From NCBI GenBank assembly GCA_030068075.1, contig CM057833.1, positions 47,325,587 through 47,389,586 on the forward strand: a DNA stretch of 64,000 nt, written 5' to 3'. Source of the DNA: Paguma larvata (taxonomy: Eukaryota; Chordata; Mammalia; Carnivora; Viverridae). Shown in pieces: positions 44,510-54,825 of the stretch. A program made the translations under genes and the position numbers. The notes under the pieces were generated by a model. That model did not search any database. It had not been told where the DNA came from and worked only from the letters and a program-made list of their open reading frames with translations. How positions within the stretch are numbered: the stretch's first letter is position 1; the number at the start of each line of letters is the position of its first letter.

Positions 44510-45110
44510 CATTCATTCATTCACTCAATACTTATTTAGTGACTATTTCTTTTATCAGCACTGTTACAGGCACTGGAAATATGGTCAAAATGAAAACTGA
44601 GAAGGACTCCAAGAGTTTACAGTCTGGAAGATATATATAATAAATAGAAAAGTAACTATACAACTATAGCAGCTGATAGGAGGTAAAGGAAGGGTAAGAG
44701 GATAGAGAGTACTAAGGAGGTACTCTTTTCCTAGAGTAGTCAGGGATAGTGTCACTGAGAAGGGTATATTTGAATAAGATCTGGAGGAGATGGGGTTCAC
44801 ATGCAGGAGTCTGGGGCAATAGGAAGAAAAGCGAGTGCAAAGATCCTGAGGTGGAAGTGTGCTTGGCTTATTCAAATAACAGCAAGGATGTAAGGGTAGC
44901 TGAAGGAGAGTCAGCAAAGCAGAAGAGTAGTGAGCTCAGAGCAAAAAATGAGATTGATGGTGTATGGACCACCTAGGGTCTTGTAGGCTACTGAAGGTCT
45001 TTGAGTTAAACAAGGAACTAAAGTGCTTACATTTGAACAAATCACCCTGGTTGTCATGTTGAGAATAGGTTATAACAAAGAAAATGGAACAAGAAGTCCA
45101 TATAGAAGAC
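44510..45110 (-). repeat. L2 3'-region fragment, long
   Basis: 'cattcattcattcactcaat', 'actgttacaggcactggaaa', 'gagtttacagtctggaagat', 'gagaagggtatatttgaata', 'gcgagtgcaaagatcctgag' and 'agggtcttgtaggctactga' follow about 600 bp of the reverse L2 3' region. The 110-residue minus frame may preserve L2 ORF sequence but shows stops on both sides. Confidence 0.7.
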
Positions 45111-45119
45111 TACAGCAGT

Positions 45120-45435
45120 GATTCAGAACTATTTTTTTTTTTTGGTCTTTGAATTAGAAATAAGTTTAAAAAAAAAAAGAAATAAGTTTAAAAAATATTT
45201 ATTATAAAAATTTTAGAGAAATTTTATGGAAATTTAAACATTATAAAAAAATTAAAATATTATAAAAATTTAGTGAAATTAAAAAAAAGCATAATAAACT
45301 CCCATACTCAAACTTTAACATGAACAACACATATGACTAATTTTGGTTCGTTAATATACCTACACACCCACACACCCTGTTAGATTTCTTTAAAACAAAA
45401 TTTAGACATACTTTGATTTCTAAATAAAGAAAAGC
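45120..45435. other. AT-rich stretch with a short local duplication
   Basis: The words 'gaaataagtttaaaaaa' occur twice in tandem at 45160-45195. The rest ('cataataaactcccatactc') resembles an old LINE or transposon fragment I cannot name. Confidence 0.4.
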
Positions 45436-45439
45436 TTTC

Positions 45440-46190
45440 TGTGGGGAATAAGTCTTGGAATTTCCTGAGTTTGCACTGATGGGTTAACAAGGTATAAAGA
45501 AATAGAAAGTCACAGAATGTATGCATCCAAGATTAGGTAAACAATACTAGGTAAACAGGACAAAGGCCCCCAGTATAGGACAGAGATATAGGAATAGAAA
45601 AGCCTCAGGATGAAAGCATCAAAAATGAGAAGAACAAGATTAGGTATTCAGGGCGAAACATCCCCCAACTTAGTATAATAGCAGAAAGCTGCTTTCACAG
45701 GAAGGAAAAACCAAAATAGGTAAACAGATAAACAGAGCTATAGAATGCAGCAGGACCAAGTTGCCCAGAGCAGAGCTATATAGCAAAAGAAAGGTGCCTT
45801 GTTGACCTTGAGGTAGCATGCTCTGTTTTTCTTGTCCCCCTAGGCCAGTTCAGGTAAACAGAGGTGGTGCCTCAGGTAAATAATCTTCCACCCAGTGCCA
45901 GGATTTTGTTTTATGTTGACCCAAACCCCAACACCATATATCTTCAAAGCTTCTTTTCCCCCACACCCATGAGTTATTGTTCATGGTTTCATTGTCTCTT
46001 TGTGCATGCCCGTCACACTTGTAAGCCTTCTGATCCTGATAAAAATGGAGCAAGGACCCTTACTCAGGGCTCTTGTCTCCTCTTGGACTTTAGCCTCTCT
46101 TGCATTTTAATCCTGCATCCTCTCTCTTGCTGGACAATAGAGAATTCCAGACCCAGAGTCTACGGCAGATTTCTAAGCTGAAAATGCAGT
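45440..46190 (+). repeat. Probable solitary endogenous-retrovirus LTR
   Basis: About 750 bp with LTR-like organisation in sense direction: a TG start ('tgtggggaataagtcttgga'), several 'ggtaaacag' words in the U3-like part, a TATA-like 'gataaaaatggagc' near 46037, then 'cagggctcttgtctcctctt', a polyadenylation-like 'gctggacaatagagaattcc' near 46130, and a tail rich in 'cagacccagagtc'. No flanking retroviral genes or target duplication were found. Class I (gamma-like) is a guess. Confidence 0.45.
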
Positions 46191-46969
46191 GAAGAAATCC
46201 CAAAGGAAGGAAAATCTTACAGAACTTCCTTAGACTAGAACGAAAGCTTCTGGATATAAAAACTATTTGGGAAAGCATTTACATTAAATAAACACAAAGT
46301 TCGTCATATGTAAAGAACTCATAGAAATAAATGAGAAAAATTACTAATATCCCAGGATATATTTGGAAAGTCAATAAGGATCTTTTTGAAAACTGGATAA
46401 AAAATGATACTAAAAACTGTAATTACACAATAAATGAAACAAAAAACACCTAAGACAATAAGATACTCTTACTACCTCTTTCAATACCCCATAAGAAATA
46501 TTAAGAATGCCAAAAATTGGAACCAATTTTGGTGCCCCATCACAAGCTAGAATATTAATTTTTTCACTCAATTAAAAATTTTTTGAGGTACTTTAGACTT
46601 ACAGTTAAATCACATACATGAACATTAATTATATCCTGTTTAATGTTGTTTGATGGTTCTTTCGTCTATACTAGGTCAGTCTTCCCAGTAGGTACCACCT
46701 CATTTATAGGGTGGTACCATCTCTGGAGCAAGTTGACTATTTAATGCTTGTCTAGATTTGCCCCATTTCTATTTGGAAATTGTTTGCTGGTTCTTCTCCT
46801 CGCTTCCAAAATATTACCCGGTAAACAGGTAATCTCTTTTCAGAATTAAAGCCATAGGGTGATGACCCCCGCCTACACGTGCATGTGTATATCTTTGTTG
46901 CTTTTGAACACTGAGACCTAACTTTCCAGTGTTCCCGGGTTCATGTGAATGCAACCACTATCTGTCTAG
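46191..46969. other. Unassigned AT-rich sequence
   Basis: May include decayed LINE sequence ('tttttgaggtactttagact', about 46580). Not assignable. Confidence 0.3.
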
Positions 46970-48115
46970 ACAGAGGAGCCAGAAATTGTGATACCTCTCA
47001 GGTCTTCCCTCCCCCATCCACTCCATCAACAATTCCTAGTTATATCACTTCCTAAAACTTCTTCAATCTGTATTTCTCTTTACCAAACCCAACTCTGATA
47101 CACTACCATTTTGTTTCTAGATTACTTTCTCCCTTGGTTTACCTAGCTGTACTCATGCCTCTTTTCAATTTATTCTCCATAATGCAGCTGGAAAAAACCT
47201 TTCAATGCAAATTTAATTGCATTGCTCTTCTCACCAAAACCATTCAGTGTCCTCACATGGGACAACAGTCTTGGCTTTCATCCCACCTATGACCTGTTTA
47301 ACCTACCTCTCCAGTCAATCCCACATAATCTTGGTTGGCTTCAACTGTTTGATGTTTCATTCAGTTCTTTATCCTGGCAAGTCTCTGGTTGACCATTGGG
47401 TCTATGCATATATTAGAACACTTTTTCTTTACCTAGTATAGAGGACAATGCTAGTGCTTTTCCCAGTCTCCTAGAAGCCATTTATATCAGATCTTTGCAT
47501 CTCTCCTTCTATGTGTTCCACACAGTACTTTCAGCAGCTTTGGGGAAGATTCCCCTCTGGTTGCTGCAGTCATTTTGCTGACAGGAAGTGTCTGTGAGTT
47601 TAAGCTCCTGTCCCACAGGGGCCTTTAATCAATAGCTCTAAGGGAGAGCAAGCTTGTCACAGACCAGGACAACTCTGAGGCAAGGTTTACAATCCAGAGG
47701 TGCCCCCCCCCCGCCCCCGCCAAAGACTCTGGCTGCAGCTACTCTCTGCATAGCTGTACCTAAGATCACACTTTTCCTTGGTGTCCTTCCCTTTTCTCTA
47801 CTACTTTCCCAGCTCTGTGATAAATCTCTAGTAGAAGAATCTGTGTCTCAGGGCTTTTAGGGAACCCCCTAGATAGTACACTTTCTTTATATTTCAGGTA
47901 AAATGTCACTTCTTAAGAATTCCTCACGACCTAAAGTTCTCTTTTTACTCCTACTGATGCGAATCTCTCCTTCATAGCACATTCCAATAAAAATTTTATA
48001 TGTGTTGGTGAGTGTTTGACCATAAGCTGCATAAGGCAGAGACCACATGTGTTAGACTTATCATTGTATTCTCAGTGCTTGGCATAGTAGCTCAAGAACA
48101 ACCAATAGAGATTTA
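46970..48115 (+). repeat. L2 3' kilobase
   Basis: Follows L2 over more than 1 kb. At the start are 'tgtactcatgcctcttttca', 'ataatgcagctggaaaaaac' and 'aaaaccattcagtgtcctca'. Then come 'atgacctgtttaacctacct', 'ggtaaaatgtcacttcttaa' and 'tcatagcacattccaataaa', ending 'aagctgcataaggcagagac' and 'cagtgcttggcatagtagct'. A 160-bp segment with a C-run (about 47600-47760) does not fit and may be a separate insertion. Confidence 0.6.
47703..47721. repeat. Poly-C tract
   Basis: A near-pure run of C with two G interruptions, an odd composition in this AT-rich region. Confidence 0.9.
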
Positions 48116-48224
48116 TTACATGTTTATTCAGTGAAAAATAAAAGTTGATACACTACAAGTGTGATGAACAAGAGTATAATGACAAATCAAACATTGCATT
48201 ATTCAAACCACTTTTACTGAGCTG

Positions 48225-48305
48225 CTATATAACGGGAGCTGAAGGAGTAAATGTAAGTTTGCTATTATCTTATCCATAGTAGGTGCTCAATAAATATCTG
48301 TGAAA
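48225..48305 (+). repeat. L2/MIR 3'-end fragment
   Basis: 'atagtaggtgctcaataaat' is the shared MIR/L2 3' end. The upstream body is not identifiable. Confidence 0.5.
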
Positions 48306-49437
48306 TGGTAATTGAAAACATGATGTATGCCTGAGTTGTACAATGGAAAATTATAGTATAGCTGGAGAAAATAAAAACAAAGGTATGGGGATTTTTTTTT
48401 TAACTCAGGATTTGTCGTCATGTCCCAGAGGGTGTCTAGTGGTCTCAAAGTTACCTTAACAAAGAGAAGAGTTCATTCTTTTTGAATCTCAGCCATATGG
48501 GCTATTGCCAATGTTATTTAAATATATTTGGCTCAAACTAAGGTAGCTGTGAGAAGCTAAGGTTCATTGTAGCCCAACTATTTTCTGTGCATTCACCCTT
48601 ACTTCTGAAGTTTTCCTTGGCACAATCTCATTTTACAACTGCTTAGAATTGAAAACAGTTAGTTTCATGATTTTATAGCTAGTTTATTTTTCAAGGGTGT
48701 AGGGAGGTCCTCAGTTTGACAAACCTTAAGTTGTAAGATCCCATAACCCATATTTCAGGGTATTCTTATTGCTGAGGATTCAAAAACTAAAATCAGCATC
48801 TTAAGATGGAAGATGAATGTTCTCAAGTGGAGACTAGTTTTGAATTTCAATGTTCTTATTCTAATTTCTGCCCCTCCCCAAAGTTACAAGAATGAGCTCT
48901 TGCCTTTTAACGTAATGATATTACACAATGAATCTTCCCTTTAAAAGCCCCAGTTCCAAGCAATTTTGGTTGCTTTTTAGATGAAGGCAATAACACGTTT
49001 ACTATACTGAGATCAAACTGGACTAAACTGAAGTTGTTGAGGATAGATTCCAAGCCAACTCTTGTCGAAACTCTTATTCTGGAATATCAGATGTTATGCT
49101 AAGAAAAGAGGGCCAGCTGAATAATTAGCAATTGCCTTGATTTATGCTTTATTTAAATTTCTTGATTGTGACTCAGATTATGTTTCACGATGTGTACTTT
49201 GATAATAACATAGTTAGAAATTATTGAGTGTATACCAAATGTAGCACATCATTGTGTTAACCTAGACATAACAAATAATTTCATAAAGAGAAACAAATAA
49301 TTTTGTAAAGAGCATACATGCATAAATCCCACCATACTTCAGTTTTTAGCCATCCCCTCACTAACTCAGTTGACTCCAACCAAAGGAGGCTCAACGGCAT
49401 TTGGTGTTTCCTTTGCAATTTTGTTTAAGTTTCTGAG
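48306..49437. other. Unassigned sequence
   Basis: Ordinary AT-rich sequence without a recognised repeat or frame. Confidence 0.4.
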
Positions 49438-49690
49438 AAGTATTGTAGTATAATGGCTGAGTGCATGGACTCTGTGGGGTTAAGCCCTGCCTCTCTACCA
49501 TTTTTTGAGTTCAGAGACAAATTGCTTAATCTCTAATTATTTTTCTGTCTTTGGAAAAGCCACCTACTTTTTTTTGGTCTCGAGTTTCCTCATCTGAAAA
49601 TGATGGATAATGACAGTAACCACTTCAATGCATTTTTTCTTTTTTTTGCTAAGATTAAGTGAATGTCATACTTAGAAAATGTTTCCAATA
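49438..49690 (+). repeat. MIR SINE
   Basis: 'tattgtagtataatggctga', 'gtgcatggactctgtggggt', 'gacaaattgcttaatctcta', 'cgagtttcctcatctgaaaa': MIR with two small insertions. Confidence 0.7.
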
Positions 49691-49794
49691 ATGTGTGTGA
49701 TGATAAGCATGATATAAAAAATACCTTGAAATTTAAAAAGTGATTTATTAGCTCACTTTTTTACTGACATTTGTGTGATCATAAATAGATTCTT

Positions 49795-49915
49795 TAAGAT
49801 CTTTCCCTTCTATTTATCTGTAAAATGGGCCTAATGGCAAATTCTCCCCACAGTATTTTGTGAAGATTGAATGAGATTACTTCTGGAGAATATTGTGTTG
49901 CCAACCACAGAGCAT
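49795..49915 (+). repeat. MIR fragment
   Basis: 'tttatctgtaaaatgggcct', 'aatggcaaattctccccaca', 'ttgtgaagattgaatgagat' match the MIR 3' half. Confidence 0.62.
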
Positions 49916-50014
49916 GTGGTCTTGTACATATCAGTCATTTAAACATATTTATTTTATAAATGAGAGAGCTGAGGGAAAGAACAATTAATTTCTGTGTCAC
50001 CCCTATGTCATATT

Positions 50015-50195
50015 CATTGATTTATTTCACAGGAGTTATTAAATATATTCTAGGTGCCGGGTACTATATCAGATCCTAGAGGGTGCTAGGATGAACAAGA
50101 TAGTGTCTCATGGAGATTTAGAATCTGATGTGAGACATAGATATTAATTAAATAAGTAAGCGATTTATTATAATTGTGACATGCTACAAACCATA
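50015..50195 (-). repeat. L2 3'-end fragment
   Basis: 'gtgccgggtactatatcaga', 'gctaggatgaacaagatagt', 'ctcatggagatttagaatct' follow the reverse L2 3' end. Confidence 0.65.
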
Positions 50196-50199
50196 TAAA

Positions 50200-50300
50200 A
50201 TAAGATGTGTGACTGTTAGATTCATTAGGTACATTTGTCTATTTTATAGATCAAGAAAGATAGCGTTGAATAGTTGGGACTGGACCAAGGTCAGAGTGTT
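50200..50300 (-). repeat. MIR fragment
   Basis: 'tctattttatagatcaagaa' and 'ttgggactggaccaaggtca' fit a shortened reverse MIR core. Confidence 0.42.
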
Positions 50301-50960
50301 ATTTTTAATTTTTTTTATTATTTTATCAAGAGTGGTTTAAAGCTCACAACAAAATTAAGAGGAAAGTGCAGAGATTTTTCCACGTACCCCTGTCCTCACA
50401 CATGCATAGCCTTGCCCATTATCAACTTTCCTCATCAGAGTAGTATGTTATATTTGATACAGTTGATGAACCTACACTGACACCATAACCACCCCAAGAC
50501 CATAGTTTACATGGAATTTCGCTTTTGGTGAAATTTAGATTGTACATAGAAGGTACAAATGGATTTAGACAAATGCATAATGACATTAAGCCACTGTAGT
50601 GATGACATGCAATATATTTTTACTGCCCTAAAGATTTCCTGTGCTCTCTCTGTCTACTCATCCTCCTGCTGCCACCTGCCCTCCCAACCAGGTCGCCCCT
50701 GGCAACCACTGATCTTTTTGCTGTCTATATAGTTTTGCTTTTCCAGAATGTCATGTAGTTAGAATCATACAGTATATAGCCTTTTCAGGTTGGTTTCTCT
50801 CACTTAACAATATGCATTTAAGCTTCCTCCCTGTATTTTCATGGCTTGATAACTCATTTCTCTTTAGTACTGACTAATATTGCCTTATATGTATGTAGCA
50901 CAGTTTACCCATTCACCTACTAAAGGACATATTGGTGAATGTTAATATTTTACAATGAGC
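50301..50960 (-). mobile_element. LINE-1 3' end, antisense (old subfamily)
   Basis: 'ttttatcaagagtggtttaa', 'cccctggcaaccactgatct', 'ttttccagaatgtcatgtag', 'ttggtttctctcacttaaca', 'cttgataactcatttctctt', 'acccattcacctactaaagg' are antisense L1 3' UTR words in order. Mammal-wide L1M type. Confidence 0.75.
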
Positions 50961-51119
50961 TCCATGTTGGATAAGATGGACTGGTAGCTGCTTATTGTGC
51001 CTTATGAGATCATTAAATTGTGTTTTTCAGGTCAAAGTTAGGGCTTAGTAACAGATAAAAGAGTGGGAGAGAAAGACCTCAAATAAAAATATTCATGGTT
51101 TCCAGGTGTTGCCTACCTT

Positions 51120-51270
51120 CTACACACTAAATGCTTTAGATTCATCATTTGATTCAATCCTCACAATGTGTGCAAATAAGTATTATTGCAAAGTAGGGTT
51201 CAAAGAGACTCAGAGCAAGATTGCTTCAAGATCACATGGCCAGAAAGTGCAGCAAGGGCTGACTGCTCAA
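51120..51270 (-). repeat. MIR SINE
   Basis: 'ttgattcaatcctcacaatg', 'gtagggttcaaagagactca', 'agatcacatggccagaaagt' follow the reverse MIR. Confidence 0.68.
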
Positions 51271-51425
51271 TAGCTCCTCTTAACACGGCAAACTATTTCT
51301 ACTTGAGAATAATTTGGGCTCAAGTCCTAGCCTCAGAGTATACAGTCTTATAGGTTTTTAAGTTTCAGAATCAGTTCCTAGTTTCTTGGCTGAACAACAC
51401 CGTGCCTGTTTGCCTAGTTACTTCT

Positions 51426-51973
51426 TTTTTTATCTTTTCAATTTTACTTAAATCCAAGTTAGTTAACGTGTAGTGTAATATTGGTTTCAGGATAGAATTT
51501 AGTGATTCATCACTTACATACAATACTCACTTCTCATCCCAACAAGTGCCCACCTTAATGCCCATCACCCATTTAGCCCATCCCCCCATTCAACAACCCT
51601 CCATCAACCCTGTTTGTTCTCTTTATTTAAGAGTCTCTTATGGTTTGCCCCTCCCTCTGTTTTATCTTATTTTTTTCTTCCTTTCCCCTATGTTCATCTG
51701 TTTTGCTTCTTAAATTCCACATATGAGTGAAATCATATGATATTTATCTTTTTGCTACTGACTTATTTTGCTTAGTATAATACATTCTAGTTCCATCCAC
51801 ATTGTTGCAAATGGCAAGATTTCATTCTTTTTGATGGCTGAGTAATATTCTACTGTGTATATATATGTGTATATGTGTGTGTGTGTGTATGTATACAATT
51901 ATGCATACCACATCTTCTTTATCCATTCATCAGTTGATGGACATTTGGGCTCTTTCTATAATTTGGCCATTAT
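51426..51973 (-). mobile_element. 5'-truncated LINE-1 of the carnivore/feline lineage, antisense
   Basis: Antisense L1 3' UTR: 'cttaaatccaagttagttaa', 'ttcagtgattcatc'-like, 'aacaagtgcccaccttaatg', 'gcccatcacccatttagccc', 'aagagtctcttatggtttgc', then older shared L1 words 'ccacattgttgcaaatggca', 'gatggctgagtaatattcta', 'catcagttgatggacatttg'. The 'gcccatcacccatttagccc' and 'gtctcttatggtttgcc' part is typical of carnivore L1. A possible duplication ttacttct lies at 51418-51425 and 51974-51981. Confidence 0.82.
51856..51896. repeat. (TG)n/(TATG) microsatellite inside the L1
   Basis: TATA/TGTG-type dinucleotide run at the usual position of the L1 'tgtatatata' segment. Confidence 0.9.
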
Positions 51974-52344
51974 TTACTTCTGTTCCCCTATGTGAAATAT
52001 ATGAGAATTAGGATTTCAGAGAGGATAATAGAGAAATTGGGAAGTGAATACAGGATCTTTTGGTACTCTGAAATACCTTTATTTTTCCAACCAGCTCCAA
52101 ATTAGAAGACAATGGAGACTATATCTGAGGAATATCCCAAATCATTACTCATCAACAACATCCTCTTAAGGAGGTCATTCTCTTCTACTTTGCAGAGGGT
52201 TATCCAATAACATGGGGAATTATGTGTCAGGGAGAGTGTTGTGTTGGTCATTCTCTTGGAGGCCTCTGAAGAAGAGAACAAGAGAATTCTTATTCTGAAG
52301 AGAACCACAGTTCAGCTATGTAGAAGTGGCAAAGAAAATAAGGT

Positions 52345-52565
52345 ATCTATTTGTTGAGCTGTAGGCCAAGCACTATGCTAAGACTTAACATGCATATTCA
52401 CTTATCGTATTTTCTCAATAACTCGTTATATCGCTATTTACAGATGAGGAAACCAAAGCACAGAGAAGGCAAGTGAATTGTCCAAACAAGCCTGCACTCA
52501 GATCATAGAGGTGGAACTGAGAATCAAACCTCAATTTGAGTTACTCTAAATCCAGCCTTTTTTCC
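52345..52565 (-). repeat. MIR SINE, clear
   Basis: 'ggccaagcactatgctaaga', 'ctatttacagatgaggaaac', 'caaagcacagagaaggcaag', 'tgaattgtccaaacaagcct', 'aggtggaactgagaatcaaa' follow the reverse MIR over its whole length. Confidence 0.85.
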
Positions 52566-53025
52566 ATTGGAGTACATTCCATAAGCACTTGGTTAATTAG
52601 GAAGGAAGAAAGGAAGACAAATCTGACCCACTGGTGACTTGCAGTTTATTTGTCCTTAGGTCTGTGGTTTCATTTTTGCTTGTATTTTGTATTGATCAGC
52701 TGTTCCCCTAACAAACACAAATTTAAAATACTTCTAGAATATTTGACTAATTCAGTGACTTCATCATTAAAAGGACACTGGGGAGGGAGGCAAGAATGGA
52801 GTTTTCTAAGAGCCATTACTCTGTGCAAACTATCCTCTCCTATAGCTCTCTTGAAATATCACCACCCATTTGGCTTCATGCTATCACAGCAGCAATAAAG
52901 CAGCTCTCTGCAAGCCACATAGAAAATCTGTCAGTCTCTGCTAGGGTAGAGGACTTTACTATATAAGGCCAAAAGCATATGTAGCGATGACATTTATACA
53001 CATGTCACACGGAAGCATTTAACAT
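52566..53025. other. Unassigned sequence
   Basis: Nothing recognised. The 82-residue frame at 52650-52898 has no family features. Confidence 0.4.
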
Positions 53026-53038
53026 GATCAGACTTGTG

Positions 53039-53273
53039 GGGGACCACTTGTGGCGGCTCAGTTGGTTAAGCATCCAACTTCAGCTCAGTTCATGATCTCA
53101 CAGTTCGTGGGTTCAAGCCCCACATCAGGCTCTGTGTTGACAGCTCAGAGCCTGGAGCCTGCTTTGGATTCTGTCTCCCTCTCTCTCTCTGCCCCTCCCC
53201 TGTTCACACTCTGTCTGTCTCTCTCTCTGTCAAAAATAAATAAGCATTAAAAAATTTAAAAAAAGAAAAAAAA
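53039..53273 (+). mobile_element. CAN SINE with 13-bp target-site duplication
   Basis: Sense SINE: 'tggcggctcagttggttaag', 'gttcgtgggttcaagcccca' (B box), 'gttgacagctcagagcctgg', CT tract, 'caaaaataaataagcattaa' tail. gatcagacttgtg (53026-53038) and gatcagacttatg (53274-53286) differ at one base. Confidence 0.97.
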
Positions 53274-53289
53274 GATCAGACTTATGTGA

Positions 53290-53863
53290 GCATGGGAAAG
53301 AAAAAAAACAAAAAACAAAAACAAACCCAGAAGCAATACTCTCTGTAATTGTTTTAAATAATGAGAGACATTCGGATTGTGCGAGGATTACACACACATG
53401 AGAAAGATTTAAGGTTGAAATTAAATAATTAAAAGCCTCTATAATGATGTGCATGATGATTATTGTGTATTGTAGTAATGAGGCATACATGGTAAGCCAT
53501 TTACAATAAGAAAATAATTACTGTTTTATGTGCTCTTTCAATTCTAACATTCATGGAGTCAGCTGGAGCAAGAAGTGGTTCTAGGGAGAAAAGTCAGACA
53601 AGGGTAAAGAGGCAGTGGACTCTATCTTCCTACTACTTTTTCGGCTGTTGGGTGGAGTCGATCAGCTTTCCATTCATCTGTCTCCTAGTTGGTCTGATTT
53701 GCTCCACCTGTAGCTGAATCCAGACCCTCCGCAGCACATGCCCTGTCTCATTTTCTAGGAAGAGTCGCAGAGAACTCCCATTTGACACTGAGATTGAAAG
53801 ATTCTGCTCAGTGCCTTGGAGAAAGCGATTCCTGTTTCAGTGGGTAAGTGATATAGTGAAGAT
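53290..53863. other. Unassigned sequence
   Basis: A short A/CAAA-rich run at 53300-53325, otherwise unique. Confidence 0.4.
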
Positions 53864-54045
53864 CAGTGCTTCTGAAACATTAGCGTGCAACAGAACCACC
53901 TGAGGGGCTCGTTAAAACACAGGCTGATGGGCCTATGCCCCAGAACTTCTGATTCATTATGTGTGGGGTGGGGCCTAAGATTTTGTGTTTCGAACGAGTT
54001 CCCACACGATGCTGATACTGGTGGACCACACTTTGGGAACCACTG
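53864..54045 (+). mobile_element. MER5A hAT-type DNA transposon
   Basis: Complete from 'cagtgcttctgaaacattag' through 'ggctcgttaaaacacaggct', 'gcctatgccccagaacttct', 'gtggggtggggcctaagatt' and 'acgatgctgatactggtgga' to the inverted end 'ctttgggaaccactg'. About 182 bp, close to the usual size of this non-autonomous element. Confidence 0.9.
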
Positions 54046-54061
54046 ATGTGGAGGTTAGTCA

Positions 54062-54288
54062 CAACCACAGGCTCTCAGTCTGATGTTAGACCTAGTTGTC
54101 TATCCCAGCTCCTCCATGTGCATAACCATAGGAAAATTACCCCTCCAAACAAACCACCATCTCCTCGGCTATAAAATGAGCCCAGCTCACAGCATTATTG
54201 TGTGGATTCAAATAAGATAATGCATGCAAATTTCTCATCACTGTCCCTGCAGTTTGGTAAGCATTTTGTAAATATCGGTTAATTTTTA
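54062..54288 (+). repeat. MIR SINE
   Basis: 'aaccacaggctctcagtctg', 'ccatctcctcggctataaaa', 'tgagcccagctcacagcatt', 'tgtgtggattcaaataagat' follow the MIR. Confidence 0.65.
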
Positions 54289-54454
54289 ATAATATTTTGT
54301 TGACTTTCTTGGAAAAATACTGCCTATAAGCTACTTTCAGCAGCTAGCAGCTGGAGAGGAGGGTCCAAGCACAAGGGGTGAATAACAGGTATGATTCACA
54401 TTAAGGTCACAAAGCATAATCAGATTTCATTGTGTTTTGGTGCTTTGCAGGCTC

Positions 54455-54580
54455 TGTGAGAATCACACGGGTGGCAGGGTAAAAATATATATTCTGGGTC
54501 CCGCTCCCACAAATTCTGATTCAGTAGGTCTGAGGTTCTGGAATCTGTATTTCTAAAAAAGCCCAGATGGGGTTTCCTGT
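54455..54580. mobile_element. MER5-type element, partial
   Basis: 'ctctgtgagaatcacacggg', 'tattctgggtcccgctccca', 'ttctgattcagtaggtctga' and 'ctggaatctgtatttctaaa' are central MER5-type words. The terminal inverted repeats are lost. Confidence 0.7.
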
Positions 54581-54624
54581 GTGAAAATCATTTCCATCAG
54601 ATTGCTTTCCTAACCTTCGACTTC

Positions 54625-54825
54625 TAAGGCATTGTTCTCAACCTTAGGTCAACATTAGAATCATTGGGGAAGTTTTCAAAAATCTCCATGGTCAGGCTCT
54701 CCCCCAGATTGATTACATTTGAATTTTGTGGGATCCTGGCATCAGGTTGTTTTATTTTGTTTGGTTTTGCAAGATCCCTAGTTAGTTACTATAGACAGCC
54801 AAATTGGAGAATCATTGTTTTAAGG
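54625..54825. mobile_element. MER5-like hAT element
   Basis: 'gcattgttctcaaccttagg', 'cattagaatcattggggaag', 'ggatcctggcatcaggttgt' and the inverted end 'ttggagaatcattgtttt' frame a hAT-like non-autonomous element. Subfamily uncertain. Confidence 0.6.

Noticed and set aside
44585..44917. 110-residue minus-strand frame
   Set aside because: Lies wholly inside an L2 fragment.
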